NCBI GenBank assembly: GCA_027422505.1
Contig: JAPQWV010000673.1
Location: 62,001-126,000, forward strand
Origin: Craterostigma plantagineum
Lineage: Eukaryota; Streptophyta; Magnoliopsida; Lamiales; Linderniaceae
Reading direction: 5' to 3'
DNA length: 64,000 nucleotides
The notes beneath the pieces are model-generated. The model did not search any database and was not told where the DNA came from. It saw nothing but the letters and a program-made list of their open reading frames with translations. Positions within the stretch are counted from its first letter, which is position 1; every line of letters begins with the position of its first letter. The translations under genes were made by a program, and so were the position numbers. Of the stretch, positions 49,301 through 60,865 are shown piece by piece.

Positions 49301-52300
49301 AATTCTAACATGCCAAAGAACTCAATTGTTCATGAAAATTGCAGGACTGGCGCATAGTTAATCTAATTTGCAACAGTTAATTATCATTATCTAGTTCTAG
49401 CTCATGTAGTTCTATGTTGCTCGTGCGCTTCTAGTAACCACTAGAATTTTGCTTAAGAAGAAAAAATACTTTTTATCACCTTTGGTCTCTGCGGAAAACT
49501 TAGTCGCATCGCTACAGCTGAGGTCGTAAAGTTGGACCTTCAGATATTAGATCATTAAACAAACAAACAAGAATATTTTGACAAAGCATGAGAAATGTTA
49601 TCTTACCAAGCCACATTCTCTGCCAATGGCTAACATTAATGATAAGGGGCATAAATCGACTATGGTAACTGAGCTGGCATAATCAGCTAGTTCCTCAGTC
49701 TTACCCTGTCATTCGTCAGCAAAAATCAATATTATCCACTTCCCAGAAAATAATAGTCCACATCATAGCTAATCTTTTCAAAATTCTGACCTCGTTCTTC
49801 AAAACAAAAAGGAGATAGAAAACTGGATAAGTAGCATCCCATACTCGGACTGATCCATCGTGATAGCCGGCTAGATACAGCCTGCGGACCTCGTTATCTA
49901 TGTCTAATCGTATATGATTACTTAAACCCCCGGTCAAGGGCCACTTTTTGTTACTGGTTGTTGAACTCACTGAAGCTATCTAGTTAAACAACAGAAGCTC
50001 GTTACGCTATAGACAATTAATCGTGACGCCAAATGCGTCAGGAGTTCTATGAAATCAAGCCCAAAAGTCCAATGATGCTCTAGTACCTTAGACCTCCGGT
50101 GCATATGAAAAAGCTCTGCCACTGTCATCGAAGGATCAAAAGTTGGAATTGTAGCAGGAAAATTTAAAGCAGAAACAGGTAGTTCCTTCCCAGGCAAGTC
50201 CGAGGAGGACAAACTGCAAACGTTATATGTATATATTCGGCCAGGGTCTAATAGTATAAACAAGGAAGCGTCCTTATCGATCCTAGATGCCGCAGCAGAT
50301 GGTACTAGAATCATGTCAGAAAAAGAATCAGTAAGATTAAGGATCACACGATCAACACATTGCAGCGTCTCAATTCCAGGGTACCATTCAAGACTCAGAA
50401 CCTGTAACGAGAAAATATTATATGAGCATCGCAGGAAACTAAACCCAAATGTTCATCTGTTTGAACTTCCAACAGAAGAAATGATCGACATTGTATAGTA
50501 AGGCTTGCAGATATCGCAGATTGATATGAAAGTTTTTGTGGTGACTCGTTCCCAAATTATCTTAGGATTATTTTCAACCAAATGTATGACAATCAAATGA
50601 GCCTTTTCCATTTTTGCTTGTAATAATTTCTTTAACATAGCCAACGATGCAGATACCTACCGTCACGACTTCCTCGTATCCTATCGCATCACCACCATAT
50701 ACAATAAGTTGACCTTTATGCTTGCGAGATTTACTGTTATCCACCCATCGTAGAACAATAACAGGGAGCCTCTTTTCAGACGACGTCAGCAACTTAACAA
50801 CACTGTGAGACAAATTATTAGTGGAAGCAGGTTTTGAGGTATCCCAAAATAATATATCCCCATCAACATATCCAACAGCAAGAATTTCCCCATCAACAGA
50901 TGCCCAACAAAGAGCACTGATCTCTTTCTCCTCTAAATCAGGCACAGCTTCATTGTGTAAATGTTCGCCTGCACCATTTGAAGGAACAACTTGGCTTTTT
51001 AATTGGAGGGCCTTGTCACCTCTGACAGTGACAACATGGGAATATATGAGATCCCAGAGAATGATAAGCCCTCTTTCATAAGCAATCAATAGCCTGCAAG
51101 TTTCGATATTTTTTGGACATCGATAATAATACCAAAAGGTGGATCAATTCCGGAATGTAAGTTCTCCATGTATTCCCACTGCTGTTATTCATTCAACGAA
51201 TGGGCATAAACAGCAAAACGAGATAAAATGAAAACTACTCTTGCCTATTTTCAGGGGCACAAGGTTGAGGAAGAACTCCCACTACAGGCTGATGATCAGA
51301 GCGTGAGATGCCAGCTGCTCCTATAATTAAAAGGTCAATTATAAATCCATACGTAAGTTTCATTTGAACGCTCAATGGAATTTATGTCATGCACAAGCTT
51401 CAATACACAGACCAGGTAAAGATCCAGAAAATGATCCAATGTTCTCTTGAAAATCATTCATGGTGAGTTCTAGCTAGGTAAGTCTCACACATCATTTTGC
51501 TGGTTTTCGCAGTATTTTCTTTTTCAAATAGAGTCACATTCACATACGATGAATCATCCTAGTAGATAGAGAAACAATGGCAGCTTGCAGCACTCACCGG
51601 CCAGAGATTCCAAAGACAGGTGATAATGCAATTTCAAGAGCTGTCCATGGTCAACGTCATACTTCAGAACAGATACCACTCCATATTCATCACCTATATA
51701 CCTATAATCAAAGAAGGACAAGCGTCACGTAGCATAAAACCAATACAAATCCAATCATGTTGCCTCATCATACAATGCAAATTTACATCCGCATCAGTAT
51801 CGTACATAAACAAGGAGCCACTGATTACAGAGAAAGCAGTTACATTGGATTCCCACTGAAAATTACATGTTATTGACCTCCTCTCTAGATTCCAAACCTG
51901 AAAAGGATGACTTTTAGCAACATCAACGAAAATAAACTTTCGTGAGAAAACTAAGGCAAGGTGATTCTACGCAAAATTGATAATTTTTCTATGCTGACCT
52001 GAATATCATTGTCATTTGTGATACTTAGCAAGAAACCTTTATTCTGCAGGAACTGCAAACAGAAGACACTGAATAAACGTGAAATCGTAAAAGGTGTTGT
52101 TTCATTCAAATAAGACATACGTTTAAAGCAGCTCAAATGGTTTTACAAGGGAAGTTAAAAAGGCTGTTTTTTTTTAGGAAAGCAACATAATAATCAGCAT
52201 GAATTTACAGCACAAACCTCCAGATATTTGTACGGCGACAGCTTCGGAGAAACCAGAATTCCTTCAATATTATCACCACCAATTACTTTTATTCTTCCGT

Positions 52301-53076
52301 CCCTGAATTTTATATGGGAAACAGTGTTTGAGAATGAGCTTAGACAATAACTCTGCATTATCTCTTTACTCGACTTTGTCGTTCCTTCATGTGTCAATCT
52401 AGCCCAATGAAAGACATTTAAGCTTCTTTGGAGAATAAATTCCAAGCTTTGTATTGTTAATTGTATTGAACTTGAGCTAACCACGTCCCCGTACAACGCC
52501 TTACTCATTTTTTGCTATGCTCTAGAATAACAGCCAACGATCCGATCAAATCCAATCGAGCAAAAAGATGCATTTGAGTCAACTTTTATTTTTTTTTAAA
52601 AAAAACGAGCTTGATTAAGCTAAATCAAACTCTTAAGTCAACTCAGCAACTCACTTTCGCCATTTAGCTGGCACAATCCAATAACTGCACCTACCAAACT
52701 TCGACGCAGTGTTCACCACTAAACACATCACATCAAAATAACTTACAAAGTGCCGATCGCCAGCAGGCGCTGAATAGGATCGAACGCGAGAATCGACGAT
52801 GTACATGGAATGCCATAGTGCACATCGATCCGAAGCTTCACCTTCTCCGACGTCAGCAAGCGCTCTTGCCGATGCTGAACATCATCGATCACCACGCACA
52901 ATACATAAATAAATATATATATAGAAGAAACAAAGCAGGGAAAAAGGAAAAAACAACATCAAGTCAATCAACGAAACCCAGAAAAAGAAAAGAAAAAGCT
53001 AAGCAACAAGCTCGATGCGTTGACGTGGCACCTGACGCCGATGTATGGCCTTCTTCAAGAGGCGTTTCGCAAACAT
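46397..53076 (-). CDS. TYN: Tomosyn / Lgl-type WD40 protein with R-SNARE C-terminus
   Basis: Twenty-four exons on the minus strand: 53076-53032, 52874-52747, 52302-52218, 52052-51999, 51897-51806, 51701-51598, 51320-51245, 51093-50661, 50401-50087, 49979-49791, 49705-49607, 49537-49480, 49161-49037, 48868-48580, 48490-48267, 48198-48074, 47951-47834, 47708-47647, 47551-47458, 47331-47145, 47041-46970, 46901-46801, 46682-46620, 46504-46397. Starts [15 protein letters not shown]; then WD40-type beta-propeller sequence ([61 protein letters not shown]). The C-terminus is an R-SNARE-like coiled coil ([20 protein letters not shown], then [20 protein letters not shown]) without a membrane anchor, as in tomosyn. 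Such proteins bind Q-SNAREs at the plasma membrane and regulate exocytosis. The intron after exon 7 uses a GC donor (AG|GCAAG). All exon phases close. Confidence 0.92.
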
Positions 53077-53302
53077 GCCGACAACCAAGTGCAATTTACG
53101 TTGAGAAGAAAAGGTTCAAATACATGTCATAGTAAGCTGAGCAGTTCGTTTTCTGAGATCATTTTCTCGATATCCACGTTACCTAGGTGTAGGAAAATTA
53201 CGAAAATCCCCCTGGGCCCGCAAAACGCAATTAAATAAAAATGAAATTCTTTGTTGGCATAAACTAAATATTTGATTTACTACTGATACTGAAAACTAAA
53301 TT
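53077..53302. other. Upstream region of tomosyn gene
   Basis: Likely promoter and leader of the minus-strand tomosyn gene; no motif assigned. A SINE begins 238 bp upstream of the ATG. Confidence 0.4.
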
Positions 53303-53497
53303 AAGGTAGGTTAGTTGGTTCAAGTGGTAAGCGGCTTGATATCGCTTAAGCAAGGTCTCGGGTTTGAATCCTTTTGTATGCAGCACCCCCCTTTGGGAGC
53401 CTCACCTGCCGTTACCAGGTACACGATGCGGGGCGAACCGGATTAGTCGGGGCAACCCGGAATCGATCGGGTATCCGAAAAAATAAAGGTAGGTTAG
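53303..53497 (+). mobile_element. tRNA-derived SINE with target-site duplication
   Basis: Body 53315-53485, about 171 bp, flanked by the 12-bp direct repeat AAGGTAGGTTAG (53303-53314 and 53486-53497). The 5' part has RNA polymerase III promoter boxes of tRNA origin: A-box-like TGGTTCAAGTGGTAAGCGG and B box GGTCTCGGGTTTGAATCC. The body ends in an A-rich tail (GAAAAAATA). The 12-bp duplication shows L1-type target-primed insertion. The family (Au-like or other) is not decided. Confidence 0.9.
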
Positions 53498-53599
53498 TGA
53501 TACATTACCTTTCATTTTATTTTTCTAGATAGGCTGATATGAAAACGTCAGCATGCAATCACCCATCGTTTTGTTTGGCTTACCGAATTAAAAATAGAG

Positions 53600-54912
53600 G
53601 GGTGAATTCCGTATCAAGCCCTTTCAAATTTTGAATTCCTTATCAGTACCCAAGGTTCTAACTAAATCATAACACAAACTACCATTCCATCTATCACATC
53701 AGTCGAGTCGATCCGATTTCTTATTCGATAAGACAAGAGAGAACTTATCGCGGATGGAGATTGGCTTGAGACAACTAGCCATTGTACTTGAGATTGCGAT
53801 AAGTCCGATCCCTCAGAGGAAAAGACTGGTGAATGCGAAAAAGTTGCGTATTTAATACTCCAAACAGTAAACGGACGAAAATACCATTTTCTGAAATTAA
53901 ACTGGACACATACCAACTATTTTGATTATTATACCAACTGTTATTCTAATTATACCAACTGTTATCATTATTATACCAACTGTTATAGTGTACAAATCTG
54001 ATGGTATTACTACGACAACAGTTGGTATAATTCTACAGTTTCTGGTATAATTTCAAAATCAGTTGGTATAACGTCCAATTTTCACTATATAAAATTCGAA
54101 AAACGTTATTTACTGATATAATAACCAAAATATATAGTATAATATTTTACAATTTCTGGTATAATAGCAAAATCAGTTGGTATAACGTCCAATTTCGTTG
54201 TATTATAATAATCCAATTTAAATTGGACATCATACCAACTGTTTTGATTATTATACCAATTGTTATTCTAATTATACCAACTGTTATCATTATTATATCA
54301 ATTGGCATAGTGTACAAATATGTTGGTATAATTACGACAACAGTTGGTATAATATTTACAGTTTCTGATATAATTTCAACATCAGTTGGTATAACGTCTA
54401 ATTCCACTGTATAAAATTCGAATAAGGTTATCAACTGGTAGAATAACCATGTATAATAGCAAAATCAGTTGGTATTTCGATTTTAATTATACCAACTGTT
54501 ATAATTATTATACCAACTGGTATAGTGTACAATTCTGTTGCTATAATTACGACAACAGATGATATAATTTCTATAATTTGTGCTATTACGTCCAATTTCC
54601 CTGTAAATTATAATAAGGCTATTTATTGGTATAATAACGAACATAGATGATATAATTTCAACATTTTCTGGTACATTGTCCAATTTTGTTGGTATAATAA
54701 CGGATTTGTTTGGTATAGTTCATGTGAAAATAATTATTCAGCTTTTTTTTATATGTGAGACAGGGGTATTTTCGCCCATTAATGCTGAAAAGAGCTTTTG
54801 AGGTACTTAACATGAATAAATTTTTAAATGGATACTTATAAAGAAGAAATAATTCGATGAGTATTTAAAAGGAAGTTAAAATGTTGAAAGAGATTTGATA
54901 AGGAATTAACCC
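53600..54912. mobile_element. Non-autonomous Mutator-like element (1.3 kb) with internal repeat array
   Basis: Imperfect terminal inverted repeats of roughly 50 bp begin GGGTGAATTCCGTATCAA on the left and, read from the right end inward, GGGTTAATTCCTTATCAA. They are flanked by a perfect 9-bp direct repeat AAAATAGAG (53591-53599 and 54913-54921). A 9-bp duplication with GGG-starting inverted repeats fits Mutator-like elements. There is no transposase; most of the inside is an AT-rich array of short direct and inverted repeats (see 53906-54720). It lies in the intergenic space between tomosyn (-) and ACX4 (+), ending 148 bp before the ACX4 ATG. Confidence 0.85.
53906..54720. repeat. Tandem, quasi-palindromic AT-rich repeat array
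   Basis: Three related modules start near 53906, 54224 and 54485. In each, a left half holds several direct copies of ATACCAACTGTTAT and the right half holds the reverse orientation CAGTTGGTATAA; module ends read GGACATCATACCAACTG and CAGTTGGTATAACGTCCAA in the best-preserved copy. Modules are thus tandem repeats that are themselves inverted repeats. Reading frames on both strands here (IIPTVVVIIPT-like) are by-products of the repeat. Confidence 0.88.
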
Positions 54913-55059
54913 AAAATAGAGAGCAGCATAAAGATCCGTGCCATATCATCTCGCTACAAAAGGACGCCATATTCATATTGATCTGTTCTTGGGTACGACA
55001 TATCGCTAGTTTTTGGCCCTTCTCTCTTTTTTTTTCTTCCTAGTCTGTGGATCGTAGAT

Positions 55060-58000
55060 ATGAAAGTTCCTGCCTCCAAAGCTCAAGGTAATTTATTCAT
55101 CTTTATTTTTTTATTAAAATTGAGATTCGATGTCGTGGTTCCAGCCTGATTTCGCCTGTTTTGTATTCTGCTTATGCGTTTTTAGGTCTGTAGTTGTTTA
55201 GAGGAGCTGCGTGTGCAATTTTTCGTTCAGTAGTTTGAGTTTCTGTGATCTGGAACATGCTATATATATGACTCGATTTACTGGTTTGCTTATTAGGCGA
55301 AGGCAATATAAATATTGATGGATAATTGAGATGTAGAACTTTGATGAAATCAAATTAAATAACCAGAATTTTTTGATTGATCAGTCACCTGCTGTGTAAA
55401 GTATCACATGCTACGGTATGGTGATACCTCTTTTCTTGTGTTGCTTAAAGAATGACGGTAATTTTACTTTGTGCAGAGGATATGCCTAAAGAAGCAAAGA
55501 GTACATACTTTGATTTGCCGGCCTTGGATGTTTCTGTTGCTTTTCCACAAGCAACTCCAGCTTCCATATTTCCACCATGTGGTAAGGCAGTACCCTTGAG
55601 AGCTTGAAACTGAAAATCATGTCCCGTGATGAACACTATGCTGTAAATGTTTAGCTTTCGGTGATCATATCCAATCAATGTCTTTATCAAATGTCTGTGA
55701 TATGATCTTTATGGATTAAATTAGCTTTTTCACTAATAAGGCTGCATTTTGGATCATTTTATGCTTATTTGAGCTCTTGTAATTTGCAGCTTCGGACTAT
55801 TATCAGTTTGATGATCTGTTATCTCCTGAGGAACAAGCTGTGCGGAGAAAAGTTCGAGCATGCATGGAGAAAGAAGTAGCTCCCATAATGGCAAAGGTGG
55901 GTATAATGGGTTTTCCTATTTCATGAGCTCCTTGTCTCACCGGATTGATGTTTCAGATTGTCATCAGACATGATACAAGAACATACAAGCCATCAAAATC
56001 TTGAGTTATGCTTTGTGAACTAGATGTGTCTCATACAGAAATTTCTCAAAATATGGTCTGACGAATAACTATTGGCATGTAAACGCGTAACTTCAGTACT
56101 GGGAGAAGGCAGAGTTTCCTTTTGAAGTGATTCCAAAGCTAGGAGCACTGCGTGTTGCTGGTGGCAGTATTAAGGTAATTCAATTGACCGTTTCATACCA
56201 CTGTATGTCCTGCGATGATGGGTCTTACAGATTCTTGGTGTTTGGCATCTTATTGACATGTAACTCAGGGCTATGGTTGTCCCGACCTTTCCATTACTGC
56301 AAATGCCATTGCTACAGCAGAAGTTGCAAGAGTTGATGCTAGTTGCTCGACTTTCATCTTAGTGCACTCTTCCTTAGCAATGCTGACTATTGGTAAGTCT
56401 TCCAAATGGAGTTTATTGCATCGTCCACTTTTTTCATATGGTAAGAAACCTTACTGTTGGTTGGTGTGTCAATTACAGCCTTATGTGGATCAGAGTCTCA
56501 GAAGAAGAACTACTTACCATCACTTGCGGAGCTTAAGACCGTGGCGTGTTGGGTAAGTTCCCGATTAGTAGTCCCAATACACTCACGCTGCACAATTTAT
56601 AAACTGTGACGTGCTCTTTATTAATAGGCTTTGACAGAGCCTGATTACGGAAGTGATGCAAGTGCTTTGAGAACAACTGCAAGAAAGGTCAAGATTATAT
56701 ATTTTTTAGTTTGGCATTTGGTTTGAGTTAATGTTGCTGTGTGACCCTATTTTAGACTGAATTACTAACAGTCAGTTATCAGGTCGAAGGAGGCTGGATT
56801 CTTGATGGCCAAAAACGCTGGATAGGTAATAGCACATTTGCTGATGTGCTGGTTATATTTGCCAGAAACACTTCCTCAAATCAAATAAATGGGTAAGCAA
56901 GAACCAAAGATCTGTTTTTCTTTATCATGGACACGCTCTAAATACCTCCCTCATGTGAGTTGGTTCCGAGGTCTTTTCTGTCTATTGTGTATGATTCTTG
57001 GCTCTCGCAAACCTATCTATGCCTTCTCTATTGCCTATATAATATCTTCATCTGCTACAGATTCATTGTAAAGAAGGATGCTCCTGGTTTACAAGCCACA
57101 AAAATAGAAAACAAAATTGGCCTAAGAATCGTTCAAAATGGAGATATTCTGTTGAAGAAAGTTTTTGTCCCGGATGAAGACAGGCTTCCTGGAGTTAACT
57201 CCTTTCAAGACACAAGCAAGGTATTGTATCTAATATACGTAATTTCTGTGGACTTGTCAATCTACTATATCTCCGACAATAACACGGACCACTCTTTACC
57301 TTGGTGATAGTATACAATTTATTAGATAAATTAAGATCTCATTAATCTGAACTCTACCTGGAACTATAGGTGCTTGCTGTATCACGTGTGATGGTTGCCT
57401 GGCAACCCATTGGCATATCCATGGGCGTCTACGATATATGTCACAGGTATTGGAAGATAATCATCATCATCATGTATAGATCTCATTCATCATCAATAAT
57501 GTATACGAATTCGATTTCCTTACAAGGTACTTGAAAGAGAGGAAGCAATTTGGTGCCCCGTTGGCATCGTTCCAAATAAACCAACAGAAGCTAGTCCACA
57601 TGCTAGGTAACGTTCAGGCAATGTTCCTCGTCGGCTGGCGCCTATGCAAGCTCTACGAAGGCGGAAAAATGACTCCAGGCCATGCTAGCTTGGGAAAGGT
57701 CTCTAACTATCCTTGCTTTCTGATTTTCTTCAAACTCCCCATGTAGGCTTTTCTTGATTTTCTCAAACTCCCATATAGGCTTGGATCACTAAGAAGGCAA
57801 GGGAAACTGTTTCTCTAGGACGTGAACTCCTTGGTGGCAATGGAATACTCGCCGACTTTCTAGTTGCAAAGGTATGTGTGAGTGCGTCTTTGTTTTTTTT
57901 GTGTTTTTCATGGTTGGTTATAAAATCTTGGTTGTCTCTCTCTCTTCAGGCATTTTGTGATTTGGAGCCCATATACACATACGAAGGCACTTATGACATC

Positions 58001-58081
58001 AACACTTTGGTCACCGGCCGGGAGGTCACCGGAATCGCCAGCTTTAAGCCGGCTCCGGCGACCAATAGGAGCCGTTTGTAA
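55060..58081 (+). CDS. ACX4: Peroxisomal short-chain acyl-CoA oxidase 4
   Basis: Thirteen exons: 55060-55087, 55477-55581, 55790-55896, 56097-56174, 56269-56392, 56479-56552, 56628-56687, 56783-56892, 57061-57220, 57370-57446, 57527-57698, 57779-57871, 57950-58081; about 439 residues. ACX4 oxidises short-chain acyl-CoA to enoyl-CoA with release of H2O2 in the last rounds of peroxisomal beta-oxidation; it also supports jasmonate and IBA metabolism. Features: [16 protein letters not shown] and [15 protein letters not shown] (acyl-CoA dehydrogenase FAD/substrate region), [56 protein letters not shown] with the catalytic Glu. It ends in SRL, a type 1 peroxisomal targeting signal. Length and motifs match plant ACX4. 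Intron 11 carries a duplicated 3' splice site. Confidence 0.95.
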
Positions 58082-58378
58082 TCATATTTCTTCCAGCTTT
58101 GTCTTATATGTAAATCGGAATAAAACTGTACTAGAAACAGTACACAGTGCATGGGTTCCAACATTTAATGTATATTTGATTCGACATTAATTTAGCTCTG
58201 CAGCAAAGCAAAATTAATACCATTTCCCAAATCATTAAAACAGAAGGGAGAGACGTGATATGAAATAATCTGCTCGGTTAAATCAGTTACGGCACGAACA
58301 TATACAAGAAACTTGAGAGAGGACATTGAAGGCACACTTAACAGAGAGTACCCCAACCTAGCTCCTAAATCTCATCAT
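58082..58378. other. Intergenic between convergent ACX4 and histone H4
   Basis: 297 bp of 3' flanking sequence; nothing else seen. Confidence 0.5.
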
Positions 58379-59175
<797 letters not shown>

Positions 59176-60536
59176 CTACTTCTTGAACAAGTCGGCAAGC
59201 TCACCCTTCTCATGCATAGAAGTCAATATATCACAACCACCAACCAATTCACCATCAACAAAGATCTGAGGAAACGTTGGCCACTTACTGTACTGCTTCA
59301 ACGTCTCCCTCAACCCAGAATTGTACTCGTCGTCGAGCACGTCCACGCTTTCGTATTCAACTCCTTGGCTTTCAAGAATGGCCACGACCCTCTGCGAGAA
59401 TCCGCATAACGGGGCGTTTCTTGATCCTTTGATGAAAGCTACGACCTTGTTCTCTTTCACTAGTTTGTCGATTAAATTCTCTAAAGGCACTGTCAATTGT
59501 ACGTGACGGCCTGGCGTTAGCCTCAGATCGGACTTCTTTCTTGGAGGCTGTTTTACCCATGTTGTGTTTCCAGATTCATTACCAGGCGGGACCTTTCCTG
59601 TAGCAGCTATGTGTTCTTGCATCCATGATTTCCAGGCTTCTGTTAAAGCAGTTTTATCGGGCTCATCTACCACGGCAACCTACAGAAACAAGGATGTTGC
59701 GTTCGTACAATGTGAGTTTCGAGTTGCCGGAGTTTGGGGAGAAGTGAAAAGTAAAGTTCAAGATCGACAATTTTCCACCTATGATGATTGCATTAGATAA
59801 TTCGACGAAACATGCAATTTAACCGTTTCCAACTTTTCAAGCTCTCCATCGGGGATAAATCAAAAAAATAGTTAACAGTCAACTAACCAACACTCTCAAG
59901 TTTGATTCTTTATCTGTTTCCTATTGAGACTAGCTTTGCTTGTCCGTCCAACCATAGGATCCCATCACAAACTTCTTAGAGTTATCTCACAAAATCCAGT
60001 CCCGATAAAAGGACACTACACTACCTACCCTAAGCAGTCAGCTAAGCTCCAGGCATTCATTTCACATAAGAAGGAAAAGCAAATAAGTAGCTCAAATCGA
60101 GATGTACCATGCGTCCATCAAATAATGTATCATCGGATAACTAAACGACCAATATTACCTTGGCGGAGCAACATAGATCGGGGACAGACTTCTTATGCAC
60201 TTGAACACTCGCATTGAGATTCCTCGTTATCCCCACGAACTGAAGCTCGCCGTTCACATCGTAAATAGCATAGACACCGGCATCCGAAGGGAATAACCCA
60301 TCCGCTTGAGGGGGGACGTCGACGAGTTCAGCCTCCGATAGCTTCTTCAGCGCCGAAACGACCAGGCTCCGACGGCGATTTTTGAGATGTGAGCTTCGGT
60401 TGCATCTTAGGCTTTTGAATGATATTCGAGGGGATAATTTCGGCAGTGAATCGAAGGAGAGAGTAGCGTTATTTCTGGAAGTAGATGAGAAATTGAGGAA
60501 TGTTCGCGGAGAAGATGAGAGGTTGAGTGCAGCCAT
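59176..60536 (-). CDS. GRXS16: Chloroplast bifunctional monothiol glutaredoxin S16
   Basis: Two exons: 60536..60159 and 59679..59176, phase 0 ([14 protein letters not shown]); about 293 residues. The N-terminus is a transit peptide ([20 protein letters not shown]). The first domain is GIY-YIG nuclease-like ([20 protein letters not shown], with GVY and FVG for GIY and YVG), as in GRXS16, which has reported nuclease activity. The second is a monothiol glutaredoxin with the CGFS motif ([14 protein letters not shown]), and [26 protein letters not shown] for glutathione binding. CGFS glutaredoxins carry 2Fe-2S clusters in plastids. A disulphide switch between the domains is known from Arabidopsis. 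Divergent from chlorophyll synthase. Confidence 0.95.
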
Positions 60537-60865
60537 CGTTTTGATCGTCCAAATGCCGTAATCAGATTGGAATTAGCTGTGATTTCTTTTTATTTCTTTT
60601 TTATTTATTTTTATCTACATAACTAGTGGGCTTAAAAAACTAGTGGGCTTATGGTTTAATGGGCCGTTTCAACTCATGATGGGCTTATCGTTCGCGGCCC
60701 AAATAAAACGGACAATAAAGTGCCACGTCATCGGACATAAACCAACAACCTGCGTGTGTACTTGCTGGGGGAATCATCAAGAGTTGCATTGAAAAACTAA
60801 ACTAGCCAAGTTATCACTTCCCAGTCTCATTTCTCACTTCTCAGCTGCCAAAATTTTTAGGACTT
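60537..60865. promoter_or_regulatory. Shared promoter region of GRXS16 and CHLG
   Basis: 329 bp between the start codons of two plastid-protein genes. It holds GTGGGCTT repeats (60627, 60643), TGGGCC at 60660-60665, GGCCCA at 60696-60701 and an ACGT-core element GCCACGTCA at 60722-60730 (bZIP/G-box-like). Joint regulation is an inference from spacing and motifs. Confidence 0.55.

Noticed and set aside
53315..53400. tRNA gene
   Set aside because: A and B boxes are present, but no full cloverleaf follows and the unit continues into a 171-bp body with an A-rich end and target duplication, i.e. a SINE.
54147..54434. Open frames on both strands with IIPTVVVIIPT-like repeats
   Set aside because: They follow from the short DNA repeat lacking stops in some frames; no start context, no family likeness.
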